From Tuctoria greenei (lineage: Eukaryota; Streptophyta; Magnoliopsida; Poales; Poaceae): DNA of 64,000 nt. Position 1 is the stretch's first letter, and each line of letters begins with the position of its first letter. The stretch is taken from contig JAYESD010000009.1 of the NCBI GenBank assembly GCA_036927565.1, forward strand, positions 157,750,929-157,814,928. The letters are read 5' to 3'. The position numbers and the translations under genes were made by a program. The notes beneath the pieces were generated by a model. It was not told where the DNA came from. It was given only the letters and a program-made list of their open reading frames with translations, and ran no database searches. Positions 11,072 through 21,619 of this stretch are shown here, piece after piece.

Positions 11072-11650
11072 ATGGTGCGCATCAGGCCCGTGGAAGGCGG
11101 TTTTCGCGACCGACGTCCGGTGACCAGATCCGTCGCTCGAGCGGTGCTCTCTGGTCCATCACGCCGCTGTGCAGGTACAACTGGTCAGGAAGGCACGTCG
11201 GGACACATCCCGACTTAGTTGGCCCCACTGGCGCCACCGACTGCAAGCCTGGAGAGTGCCCTGGCAGCAGCCAGGGCCCTTCTCCACCACCCACCATCAC
11301 TGAGCGCTTCCCAGGGAGCAGCTCAGCAGTGGGTCCAAGACATCGACCACTTCGTCGTCGCAACCATCAACTTTCCCAACAGGGGAAGGCACCTCGTGTC
11401 GCTGTCACAAACGTCGTACATCAATCGTTGCACCGCCAACTCCTGTTCCTCCAGGCCTACGAGCGTCGACCGGCTCCCCAAGGAGGACCTCAGGGCTGAG
11501 CTTGGTCGTCGTCAAGCCCACTTCGAAGGTCAAGTCATCATCAACCGACAAAGAGAGAGGCGGCACAACCTTGGCGCTGAATATGGCCCTCAATGCCCTG
11601 TTCACAAGGTGTCCTCCGTCCAAGGTGCACCGCAGGACAAACCACCGTAG
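11072..11650 (+). pseudogene. Truncated gag of the non-autonomous element
   Basis: A single frame from ATG 11072 to 11650 with one stop at 11216. The block ALLHHPPSLSASQGAAQQWV and the downstream DLRAELGRR correspond to LLERPPALGAPQG and DLRSELDRR in the gag of the surrounding Tat-like gypsy, in the same order. The capsid core and nucleocapsid are missing; the frame runs straight into the 70-bp array. The retained part may matter for RNA packaging rather than for protein, which is inference. Confidence 0.75.
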
Positions 11651-11670
11651 CATCACTCCGGCATCCCCCA

Positions 11671-13095
11671 AGGGGCCTGCCGTCGACGTCTCTATGATGA
11701 TGGTGGACGATGCCGGAGCATCTAGCTCCGACACCTCCCAAGGGGCCTGCCGTCGATGACTATACGACGATGGTGGGCGATGTCGGAGCATACAGCTCTG
11801 GCACCTTCCAAGGGGCTTGCTGTTGATGACTCTACGACGATGGTGGGCGACACCGGAGCACCCATCTCCGGCACCTTCCAAGGGGCCTGTCGTCGACGTC
11901 TCAACGACTATGGTGGACGACACCGGAGCATCTAGCTCCGGCACCTCCCAAGGGGCCTGTCGTCGACAACTCTACGATGATGGTGGGCGATACCAGAGCA
12001 TCCAGCTCTGAAACCTCCCAAGGGGCCTGCCGCCAACGTCTCCACAATGATGGTGGGCGATGTCGGGGCATCCTGCTTCGGCACCTCACAAGGGGTCTGC
12101 CGTTGACGTCCCAGAGTGTCAATGCCAGCACCGAGCATGGATAAGTGAGTAAACTCTCCTGCCCCGCACTTGTTACTAACAGGGTTCTCTTGCGATGTCT
12201 GTGCACCAGGGCGTGCCGTTGACGACTCTACAACGATTGTGGGTGATGCCAGAGCATCCACCTCTGGCACCTCCCAAGGGGCCTGTCGTCGACGACTCTA
12301 CGACGATGGTGGGCGACACCGGAGCACCCAGCTCCGGCACCTCCCAAGGGGCCTGCCGCCGACGTCTCCACGATGGTGGTGGGCGACTCCGGAGCATCCT
12401 GCTCTGGCACTTTGTAAGGGGCCTACCGTCAACGTCCTAGAGTGTCAACGTCAGCACTAAGTGCGGATAATCTATGCACCAGGGACCTGCCGTCGACGAC
12501 TCTACGATGATGGTGGACGACGCCGGAGCATCTAGCAGCGACACCTCCCAAGGGGCCTACCGTCGACGACTCTACGATGATGGTGGGCGATGCTGGAGCA
12601 CCCATCTCCGACACCTCCCAAGGGGTCTGTCGTCGATGTCTCAACGACGATGGTGGACGACGCTAGAGCATCCAGCTCCGACACCTCCCAAGGGGCCTGC
12701 CGTCGACGACTCTACAACGATGGTGGATGACGCCAGAGCATCCAGCTCTGGCACCTCCCAAGGGGCCTACCATCGACGTCTCTACGAAAGTGGTGGGCGA
12801 CGCCAGAGCATCCTGCTTTGGCACTTCGCAAGGGGTCTGTCGTCGACGTCCCAGAACATCAACATCAACACCAAGCATGAATAAGTGAGTAAACTCTCCT
12901 GCCCCGCACTTGTTTCTAACAATGTTCTCTTGCGATAGACTGTGCACCTAGGGCCCCCGCCATCGACGTTCTTCTCGTTGATGATGGGCGATGCCAGAGC
13001 ATCCAGCTCTGGCACCTCCTAGGGGGACCGTCATCGACATTTCTTAGCGTTGATGGTGGGCGCCGCCAGAGCATATAGCCCCGGCACCTCCCAGG
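11671..13095 (+). repeat. 70-bp minisatellite with higher-order blocks
   Basis: The boundary word AAGGGGCCTGCC recurs at strict 70-bp steps: 11671, 11741, 11811, 11881, 11951, 12021, 12091; then 12277, 12347, 12417; then 12481, 12551, 12621, 12691, 12761, 12831; and loosely 12950, 13021, 13093. Blocks are separated by related ~105-bp spacers at about 12104-12207 and 12844-12949 and by a shorter one at 12430-12480. Each unit has TCGACGACTCTACGATGATG and a CCGGAGCATCCAGCTCCGG hairpin. Units differ at many sites, so the array is old. Confidence 0.95.
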
Positions 13096-14739
13096 GGGCA
13101 CGCCGTCGATGTTCTGCACGTTGAGGGTGGGTGCTGCCTCGGTTCGGTGGCTACCTCGTTGCCATCGCCGCCAGCGTCAACTATCCATGCTCCCGCGCTC
13201 CGACAGGGGTCCGCCGACGACATCCTGCGACTAAGTGGTAGGTGTGCCTAACCAGTTGGCCACACCTACCAGGGGGCCTCTAAGGGGTCTCATGGGCAGG
13301 ATGTCAAGCGATTTCTCGCCACCATGGCGATAACTACGTCATCAAGGCGTTACAGTAAGTTCAGCCCGAAGATCCATTGTAAGTTTTACTTTTGGCATGG
13401 TGAGAGGTCCAGAGTATGCATCCTGCTTAGTTTGGTCCTGCACCCTAAGCGTGTACACTTTGCCTCCCCAGCGCCACTTCGGTAAAGCTTCACCCTGGGC
13501 GTAGTGGTAGGATAGTTTTTCTTTTTTCTGAAAAGGGTGTCATAGCGTCTAGTAGCAGCGCTCAAAGCAACTAAGCTCTGGTGGGTCCGGTCCAGGGTGT
13601 TCAGCCTGCTTAGCCTGGATCCATACCCTAAGCCTGTACATTTTTCCTCCCTTGTCATCTGGAGCTGGTCGTTGCCTTCTTGTAAAGCCTATCTCCTCCT
13701 ATGATTACCAAGTTAGAAGAACCATTGTCTTGCCTTATGTTCCATTTATGTTCATCTAATTACACATTAATTTTATGATCATCAATTCATGCTCGTTCTC
13801 GCATATTCTCTGTCATAGGCTCGGGCACTCTCTCTCCATCTCGCGCCTAGTGGAGTTATGCAATCCTGCTGCTGGCGGGTCTGCTTGAGGTTCATGTGAT
13901 ATATTTGGGTTCTTTGGTTGATTTCCTGCTCGGGAGCCCATGGCACCGAATGGTCACTTCCCTAAAAAGATAACGCGCGTGGGAGGTCTAGAGTGTACAA
14001 CCTGCTTAGCCTGGTCCTGCACCCCTAGCGTGTACACTTTGCCTCTTCAGCGCTAATGGCTAAGTACAGGGGGCCAGACGGCACACACTCCTGAGCAGGG
14101 CGGTAACCATAACCAGGATACTATTGCACTGAATTACCCACACACCGTAAGCCCGGCTTAGGACCGTAAGACATAACGAGACTAAAAGCAGGAAGGGAGT
14201 AATCGACGAGCAAAATTATTTACATTATGCTTTAATTTTTTGCTTACTTTCGCATATCGTCTGCCATATGCCTGGTTACATTTCTCCTGTCTCATCCTAG
14301 TTGGAGTTGTGCTATCCTACTAAAGGCGGATCCGCATGAGGTACCTGCAATGTGTTTGGGGTCCGATGATCGTTTCCTTAGTCGGGGTCCAAGGTGTCGA
14401 ATGGTTCTAACTCCTAAAATGCTAACGCCGAGCTGGAGGTCCAGGATGTGCAACCTGCTTAGCCTGGTTCCATACCCAAAGCATGCACACCTTGCCTCCT
14501 AGTGCTAACAGCTGAGTAAAGGGGGTCCGATGGTTCATGCCCTGAGCAAGGCAACGACCATACTCTGAATGTTGTCGCACTATAAGCCCCTCATCTTAGT
14601 TAAGGACTGTAATCCATAACAAAACTAAAGAGCAGGGAAGTGGTGACTGACGAGCGAAATTACTTTTTGTCTACCATGTGTGGAGGACACAGGGAGCCCG
14701 CCGCCGACGTTCTACAACTCCGTGGTAGGCGTCGTCGAC
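13096..14739 (+). repeat. Non-coding spacer with ~455-bp tandem duplication
   Basis: Two diverged copies of a ~455-bp unit occupy about 13790-14250 and 14250-14690 (shared landmarks: TTTCGCATAT-like start, ACCTGCTTAGCCTGGT, AAGCAGG.AGTG end). Within and before them a ~70-bp module CCTGCTTAGCCTGGTCC is present at 13401, 13585, 13979 and 14431. The same module occurs in minus sense in the host element (9250-9300 and 9541-9580). No coding sense was found. Confidence 0.75.
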
Positions 14740-15080
14740 ACTTTTGCGAGCTTCGGCACCTCCCAAGGGGGCCGCAGGCGTCACTTCTTCGAGCTCTGGC
14801 GCCTCCCAAGGGGGCCGCTGGCGTCACTTCTTCAAGCTCTGGTGCCTCCCAAGGGGGATGTCGGCGTCACTTCTTCAAGCTCTGGCGCCTCCCAAGGGGG
14901 ATACCGACATCACTTCTTCGAGCTCTGGCGCCTCCCAAGGGGGACTGCCGCATCACTTCTTCGAGCTCTGGCGCCTCCCACGGGGACAGCTGGTGTCACT
15001 TCTCCGAGCTCCGACGCCCCCAAGCGGCCGCCAGCATCACTTCTCCGAGCTCCGACGCCCCTCGAGGGGGCCTGCTGGCA
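14740..15080 (+). repeat. 43-bp minisatellite
   Basis: TCACTTCTTCGAGCTCTGGC begins units at 14781, 14824, 14867, 14910, 14953 and 14996, all exactly 43 bp apart, then 15037 and 15081 with small length changes. The unit has few stop codons, so long frames appear in all three phases; they do not indicate a gene. Confidence 0.95.
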
Positions 15081-15107
15081 TCACTTTTACAAGACAAGGT
15101 AAAAGCC

Positions 15108-15154
15108 CCCACCTACGGGATCGTCATCTCTCCCGAGGTGGGCCTTGGGGCCAC
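15108..15154 (+). other. Polypurine tract with hairpin, non-autonomous element
   Basis: CCCACCTACGGGA (15108-15120) pairs with TCCCGAGGTGGG (15131-15142) with one bulged A and a 10-nt loop, followed by CCTTGGGGCCAC and the LTR. It has the same layout as 5120-5059 but a different stem sequence and loop. Confidence 0.82.
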
Positions 15155-15973
15155 TATCGATACCCTCAAGACCGGGTACCCCCACATACAAGAAGAAGCT
15201 CTGGACCCGTCCTTCCCGCCGAGGATGGTTCCAGAGCTGCCCCGCGTCATACGGCTCCAGGCCCTTGCTCCCACCGAGGAGGGATCCAGAGATGGAGTAT
15301 GTCCCACAGCCTACAATGAGTTGTGGACCCCAAAGAGTAAAGGGTGGCGTGTCCTGTACAGTCGCGCATTGAAGGCATGCGCCTTCCCCACGCGCATGAT
15401 GAAGCGCACACCCCTGTCAGGTACCGCTACGCCCAATCACATCGTAGTGAAGGCGCCTCAAGCCTACCCCACACCGCCAATTGGGTAGCTTACGGCGACA
15501 AGACAGATGGGACGTTCCTTGCCATCATCAATGACTATGTCCTGCCACTGGCGACCGACACAGCAAGACAACAAGTCTTCAAAGTGCGGTCAGAGGTAGC
15601 GTACACAAGAAGCCTTAGATCTTGTACATGATAAGATCACCCTGGGGCCACCTGTCGGGCCCCACTTGTAAGTCGTCCAGTCTTGGACTATAAAAGGATC
15701 GGACAGCCACCAACTTAGACATCTTCTCTGGTCCGCTCGGACCAGACTTAGAATCCTCGATACACACACACACACACATACACACTCACCAAGCAATACA
15801 ATCTACCGTGGAGTAGGGTGTTACGCTTCTTGCGGGTTGAACCACGTAAAAACCACTGTGTCACATACTCTTCTGCTAGAACACTAGTTTGAGGCCTAAG
15901 CCCTGTCGAACAAGAACCTCCGCGGGCTGCTCCTTATGATATTCGGGGGAAGTGTCACATTAACACTTCGACA
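15155..15973 (+). repeat. 3' LTR of the non-autonomous element
   Basis: An 819-bp LTR. The first bases read TATCGATACC, a G-to-A change from the expected TG end, and it ends TTCGACA. The TATA box is at 15689-15695. Many substitutions from the 5' LTR show the insertion is not recent. Confidence 0.88.
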
Positions 15974-18900
15974 TACTGCTTTAGCTTCGTACACCAGAAA
16001 GAAAGAATTCTCTCCAGTTGATCGGTTAGGTGTAGTCCTGCTTGCCCACAGTGCGGACGGAAGCTCCTCTATCCAGTTGGCTCCGTGTTTTTTCAGACGC
16101 TCATAAATGCGCATCTTGAGTCCTTTTAAAATTTCTGTATTTGCTCTCTCGACTTGTCCATTACTTGTTGGGTGAGCTACTGATGCGTAACTGACTTGAA
16201 TGTCGGGGTCTTCGCAATATTCTTGAAATGCTGCACTAGTAAATTGGGTTCTGTTGTCAGTGATGACTCTATTCAAAACTCCAAATTTGCAGACTACGTA
16301 CTTGAAGAACTTAATAGCTGATTGCTTATTGATAGTCACAACTGGAGTTGCTTCCGGCAACTTGGTGAACTTGTCGATGGCGACATACAAGAACTTGTAA
16401 CCTCCGACGGCTTTTAGGAAAGGTCCCAAGATGTCCATGCCCCACACAACGAATGGCCATGTAGGAGGAATCATTTGCAGTGACTGAGCTGGTGTGTGTA
16501 TTTGTTTTGCGTGGAATTGGCAGGCTTCACACCTTTTCACCAACTCGACTACATCCTGGAGTGTTGTAGGCCAGTAAAAGCCATGCTGAAAGGCTTTACC
16601 AACCAGTGTGCAGGAAGACGTGTGGTTCCCACACTCGCCTCCATGGAACTCCGTGAGGAGCTCGCGGCCTTCTTCCCTTGCAATGCACCACATTAGAACG
16701 TCGTTGGAACCGCGCCAGTAGAGATCCCCTTCTACCATGTGTATATTTTAGCCAATCTGACAATCTGGTCAGCGGATACACCGTCTTCAGGAAGGTGGTT
16801 GTCTTTCAAGTAGCTTCGGATCTCCGAGATCCATGCATCGGAGCTAACTTGAACTTTTGAGTCTTGCGTGCTGGGTTGCTCGGAGCTTCCTGCAGCACCT
16901 ACGACCCTTGGTGGATGCCATGGTAACAGGGCCACCGGGACCGCCAGCTTCGGGGTGCTGGTCTCGCCCCCTTCACTCAGTTCGGCGAGATGAGCAGTTG
17001 GTCTTGACAATCTTCGGACAAAGACTTCATCAGGAGCCGGAGCTCTGGTTGAAGCTTTCGTCGAGAGTTCATCAGCTTCCGCGTTGTTGAGACGCTGGAC
17101 ATGGCAGAGGTCTAGGACGTGGAAATCCTTCTAGAGCTTCTGGACCTCAAGGAGATAAACTGCGAGTTGAGAGTTGTTGCAGCCGCATTCACCTTTGACT
17201 TGCTTGATAATGAGCTACGAGTCACCCTTCACTAACATCTGCTTGACGCCATATGATAGCGCCACCTTGAGCCCATAAATGAGAGCTTCATACTCCGCTA
17301 TGTTGTTGGTTGCCTTGAAATCAAGGTGCACCATGTATTTGACCTTCTCCCCAGTCGGAGCGAGGAGAAGTGTTCCAGCTTCGGCCCCCTGCTTCTGCAC
17401 GGAGCCGTCGAAGTAGAGGTCCAATGAGGCTCGGTGAAGACCGGGACCTTGGGTTCTGGCTTGTGCCCACTGGGGCCCCCAAGATTTGATGGAAAAGGAG
17501 TCCATTGCACCATGAAATCAGCCAATGATTGACTCTTGATAGATTGTCGAGGCAGGTATTCAAGATCAAATTCTGCTAGCTCCACTGCTCACTTGGCGAT
17601 GTTCCCAGCAGAATCAGGATTATGCAATATAGCACGTAGTGGATAGGAAGTTACCACTGGTATCTTGTGGGCTTGGAAGTAATGACGAAGTTTTCTTGAG
17701 GCAATAATAATTGCGTAAAGCAGCTTATGCACCACAATGTATCGAGTCTTGGTGTCATAGAGTACTTCACCGATGAAGTACACTGGCCGCTGGACAGTTT
17801 GGACCCTCTCAGAGGGGCCCGAAGCGTCTTCTCCATCGATCCAGACCCTCCTGGAGGGGTACAAACCTTCTTGTTGATTTTCTCGGACCCTCCCGCAGGG
17901 GTCCGGAACTTCTTCTTGTTCAATCCAAACCCTCCCGGAGGGATCCGGATCTTCCTGATCAGTCGTGTGAACTCCCTCAGATGAGAGAGGTTGATCCTCT
18001 AGCATTTCGCCTTGAAGATCTGTGCGTGGGGGCTGGGACCCAAACTCACCTTCAGGTAGCGCTAGACCCTCTCGGAGGGGTCTCGGCTCCTGAACTGGAA
18101 GTGGCTCCGGTCTTTCTACGACCAGGACCATGCTGATAACCTCCGTAGTTGCAGAAATGTAAAGCAGTAGAGGTTCACCAGGGTTCGAATCTACCAAGAT
18201 TGGTAGTGTGGTGAGGAGCTGCTTGAGCTCTTGGAATGCCTTTTCTGCTTCTTCAGACCAATGGAAAGACCCGGTCTTCCTCAGCTTGAATAAGGGAAGT
18301 GTCCACTCCGCCAGTCTTGAGATGAACCGACTGAGTGTAGCTAGACATCCAGTTAGCTTCTGGACGTAGTTGATGCGAGCTGGGGGGCTACATATCTTCA
18401 ATAGCCTTGATCTTCACGAGGCTCGCCTCGATTCCTCGGTGAGTCACCAAGAAACCAAGGAACTTCCCGGAGCTAACCCCGAAGACACACTTGTCCGGGT
18501 TCAGCTTGTGCGCGTGATGTGCACCTTGCCGAAGACGGCTTGGAAGTTGTCAAGGAGTGACTCCTTGTTCTTGACCTTCACAACGATGTCGTCGACTTAC
18601 ACCTCCACCAAGTCCCTGATTAGCTCTCCAAAGGTTTTGTGCATAGCTCGCACAAAAGTTGAAGCAGCATTTTTGAGACCAAAAGGCATGACAGTATAAC
18701 AATACAATCCATCTACTGTTATGAAGGCAGTATGCTCTTCATCTTCCCTAGACATCTAGATTTTATGATATCCAGAGTAGGCATCTAGGAAACAAAATAG
18801 CTCACATCCAAAGGTGGAGTTCACTATCTAATCTATTCTAGGTAGTGAAAATGGATCTTTTGGACATGCTTTATTCAAGGTGGTGTAGTCGATACACATC

Positions 18901-20040
18901 TGAAGCTTTCCTCCGGCCTTGAGTACAACAACTGGGTTTGCCAGCCATCTTGGGTGATGAACCTCCCGGATGAAACCAGCTTCGAGCGGCTTCTTGATTT
19001 CCTATCGGATGAAGTTCTGTCGCTCGACTAATTGCTTTCGGGGCTTCTGGTGTATTGGTCGTGCATCGGGATAAATCTTCAGATTGTGCTCAATCACCTC
19101 CCTAGGGATCCCAGGCATTTGTGACAGTTGCCAGGCAAACACATCAACATTCGCCCGGAGGAAAGTGATGAGCGCGAGTTCCTATTTTTTGTCCAGGCCT
19201 CCCGATATACGGGTGGTCTGGGCAGCATCGGACCCGATTTGGACGACCTTGACGGGAACATCGGTGCCACCGCTTGGTTGCACACGTGGTGCAAAGGTCG
19301 AGCCTCGATGACGAGTGCTCGGAGGTTGAGCAGCTAGCTCTTTGCCAGAGGTTCTTTCCTGCACCGTGGCAAGTGCATGGAGCTCCTTCAGCGCGGTGAC
19401 TCCTGTTGAGCGATCTCCGCGGATCCAGAGAACGCGTGAAGGTGTCGGCATCTTCAACACCAAGTAGCCGTAAGGAGCTGCGACCATGAACCTGTATAGA
19501 GCAGGCCTGCCCAGGATGGCGTTGAAGGGCAGACTGATGTGAGCGACGTCGAAGACCAGCTTCTCGATCTTGTACTTCTCTCGAGCCCTGAAGGTCACTG
19601 GGAGTGTAATGGATGCGAGAGGGCTAATGGCCCCCAGACCTACCCCACAGAATGGTCTTGAGGGGCGAAGGTATGAGAGTTGGAGCTGAATCTTCATGAA
19701 CGCTTCAAAGCTTAAGAGATTGAGTGCCGCACCTCCATCTACCAAGACATGGTAAAGCTAAACGTCATTGATGGCGGGAGACACCATCAGTGGCAGTTGG
19801 CCAGCTCCAACCATGTTCCTAGGGCAATCTGTTGCATCGAAAGTGATGGGAGTATCCATCCACTTCCGATGTGGTTCTGCCTTGGCGATAGGGGCTACTG
19901 AAGCCACTTCCCGCCGCATGGTCTTGAGGACGCGGCGCGAGGTGATGTCCCAGGACCCTCCATAGATGGTGTTGAGGGTCTTCTGATGCCCGTTCTCAGA
20001 GATGTCAGAATCGTTGTCGACTGTGTTATACACAACCTTC
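15974..20040 (-). pseudogene. pol: pol of the Tat-like gypsy: protease, reverse transcriptase, RNase H, integrase (broken)
   Basis: In minus-strand order: a protease region with VDGGAALNLL at the active site and LGRPALYRF downstream (20033-19182); reverse transcriptase (about 19180-18400) with FLDAYSGYHKI, MPFGLKNA and the YVDD box, where Tyr is replaced by a TAA stop (18597-18599); a connection domain with an expanded repeat linker (18110-17780); RNase H (17505-17000, FDGS, ATNNIAEYEALIYGL); and integrase (16738-15974) with an HHCC finger (HGGECGNH ... CEACQ) and core residues MDILGPF, TDNRTQF and NGQVERAN. The usual DNGTQF reads DNRTQF. Stops occur throughout. The frame is cut after LVYEAKAV by the nested element at 15973 and resumes at 10141. 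Confidence 0.9.
17790..18090 (-). repeat. In-frame 42-bp palindromic repeats in the RT/RNase H connection
   Basis: The core GACCCTCCCGGAGGGGTCC, itself near-palindromic, recurs with exact 42-bp spacing at 17802, 17844, 17886 and 17928, with degenerate copies at 17970 and 18065. Because 42 is divisible by three, it adds 14-residue repeats of the type DPSGRVWIEQEE to the protein between VLVVERPEP and VQRPVYFIGEVLYD, which are close together in related elements. A further copy of the palindrome lies outside pol at 9656-9680. Confidence 0.85.
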
Positions 20041-20099
20041 AGGACCTTCTTGGGGTCTTAAAAACGTAGCTCCGTTTCAGCTGGAGCTTCGTCGACTTT

Positions 20100-21420
20100 T
20101 TGTTTTCCTTCCCGCTGGCGGAAAGGAGCTTCTTCTCGGCGCTTGTTGTAGCGCTCGACAAGATTTTGTACCTCCTATCAGTCTTCTAAGCTGTGTTTGT
20201 CCGTCTTGTGGATCGGACACCACACTTTTGGACCACCGTCGTCTTATAACGAAGGTCGAGGTCGCTTTCCGGGGCGTGCCCGACCACCCAGAGCTGCAGT
20301 TGTCGTAACAGTAGGTGTGCCGGCCGATGACTTCTTCTTGCCGTTGGACTTTTTCTTCTTCTTTCCACTATCGGAGGTAGTGGCTTCAGCTTTGGAGGAC
20401 TTTTTATTAGCCTTTGGAGCTGGCTTAGAGTGCAACTCCCGGCCCTCAGCAGCTCGGGCGCACTTGTCAGTCAGGCCGAACAGCTCCGTGATGCTTGTGA
20501 CCTCCTTCGTCACCAGCTTCTCCAACATCTTCTTATCTCTGATACCCTGTGTGAATGCCACGATGACAGATGTGTTGGAGGTACAGGGAATGGTATTGCA
20601 TACATGAGAAAATCGCTTGATGAAGGACCGCAACGATTCTCCCGATGTTTGCTTCACAATAAAAGGTGTAGTTTGGTGCCTGGTCGGGTGTAGGAACTCC
20701 CGAAGTTGGCAGTAAACTATTGGCATAGTTTCGCCCAACTGTTGATGGAGTCACGCGGCGGACTCATGAACCAGGACCTGGCGGTCCCAGTCAGAGCCAC
20801 CGGGAAGTAGTTGGCCATCACAACCTCATTGCCACCCGCTGCTAGAATGGAAGTGGAGTATATCTGGAGGAACTCGGCGGGGGTGACAGTCCCGTCAAAT
20901 TTTTTCGTCAAATGAGGCCAGAACTTCTGGGGCCAGCGAACCATGTGCAAGTGCATGGATAGGGTTGAACAGTCGCCCCCACTCCCAAAGGAGGATGGTT
21001 TTCTCGAGCCTCCCGCCTCTTGCGAGCACGCTCGATATGGACATGGTTGTCCTATTGTCTGTAACGGCGGTCAAGCTCTGACCGCAAATCATGCGTCAAG
21101 AGTCTCGACACAGTGTGGGTGCGACGTGCCCCGGAGGGCAGCGAAGTCACCTGTTGAGACACAGCGCGCCTCTGATGCTGTGATGCGTGAGGACCAAGTC
21201 TTCCAGACAAAGTCCTACAGTGAGATGGTGCCTGCCGCGAAGCGGGAGGACCTTGGTTGTTGATGGGGTTAGCTACGGCTGCAACTAGATGCTGCACATC
21301 AGCGCGCCACTGCTCCATTGCACCCTGAGGTGCTCCGAGCGCAGGTGGGCGCTCCAAAAGAGTACGCACAACGACTAACATGTTCTCGGGGTTGTTGTGT
21401 GTCGATGCAGTGACCGACAC
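20100..21420 (-). pseudogene. gag: gag of the Tat-like gypsy, broken
   Basis: Capsid gene remnant. The N-terminal part (21420-21052) carries LLERPPALGAPQG and ends in DLRSELDRRYR; the matching block occurs in the nested non-autonomous element. The retrotrans_gag core follows in shifted frames (20956-20717, FLQIYSTSILAAGG then MANYFPVALTGTARSW) and continues to 20244 (SLRSFIKRFSHVCNTIP, then a Lys/Ser-rich tail). At least two frame changes and several stops separate these blocks, so no capsid protein can be made. Confidence 0.85.
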
Positions 21421-21599
21421 TAGGACTCCATCTTGCTGCCCAGCATTTTTAGCTTGAGCAAGTGGAGGTGGTGCGACGCCCGCTGGGACAACAACACCTG
21501 CTGGCTATTGTAGATTGGAGGGATTCCCCCCAGCAGGTTGCGCAACATTGCTGTTGGATGATCTTGCAGCGGAGTTCACCACTTTGAAATCTCAAAGTG

Positions 21600-21619
21600 C
21601 CCCTTCCTGGCAAGCCAAA
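21600..21619 (-). other. Primer-binding site of the Tat-like gypsy
   Basis: The element-sense sequence directly after the LTR is TTTGGCTTGCCAGGAAGGGG. It matches the site at 11015-11034 of the nested non-autonomous element at all but three positions. I cannot name the primer tRNA with confidence. Confidence 0.7.

Larger units (their letters stand above)
10142..15973 (+). mobile_element. Non-autonomous LTR retrotransposon of the same lineage, nested in integrase
   Basis: Order: LTR (10142-11014), primer-binding site (11015-11034), a 5' gag fragment (11072-11650), a 70-bp minisatellite (11671-13095), a diverged ~455-bp tandem duplication (about 13790-14690), a 43-bp minisatellite (14740-15080), a hairpin with polypurine tract (15108-15154), and the second LTR (15155-15973). 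There is no protease, reverse transcriptase, RNase H or integrase. The flanks GACTA and TACTG each differ by one base from GACTG, the uninterrupted host sequence, so they are a decayed 5-bp duplication. It needs proteins from a relative to move, and its LTR, primer site and polypurine tract resemble those of the element it sits in. Confidence 0.88.

Noticed and set aside
11405..12947. Many long overlapping open frames on both strands
   Set aside because: A 70-bp unit poor in stop codons and not divisible by three opens all frames. The peptides are cyclic repeats with no domain.
8495..13095. Regular short repeats resembling a CRISPR array
   Set aside because: Units adjoin without unique spacers, diverge along their whole length and lie inside plant LTR elements; there are no cas genes.
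14640..15488. 282-residue plus-strand frame
   Set aside because: It runs across the 43-bp array, the PPT and the LTR, which no real gene would do.
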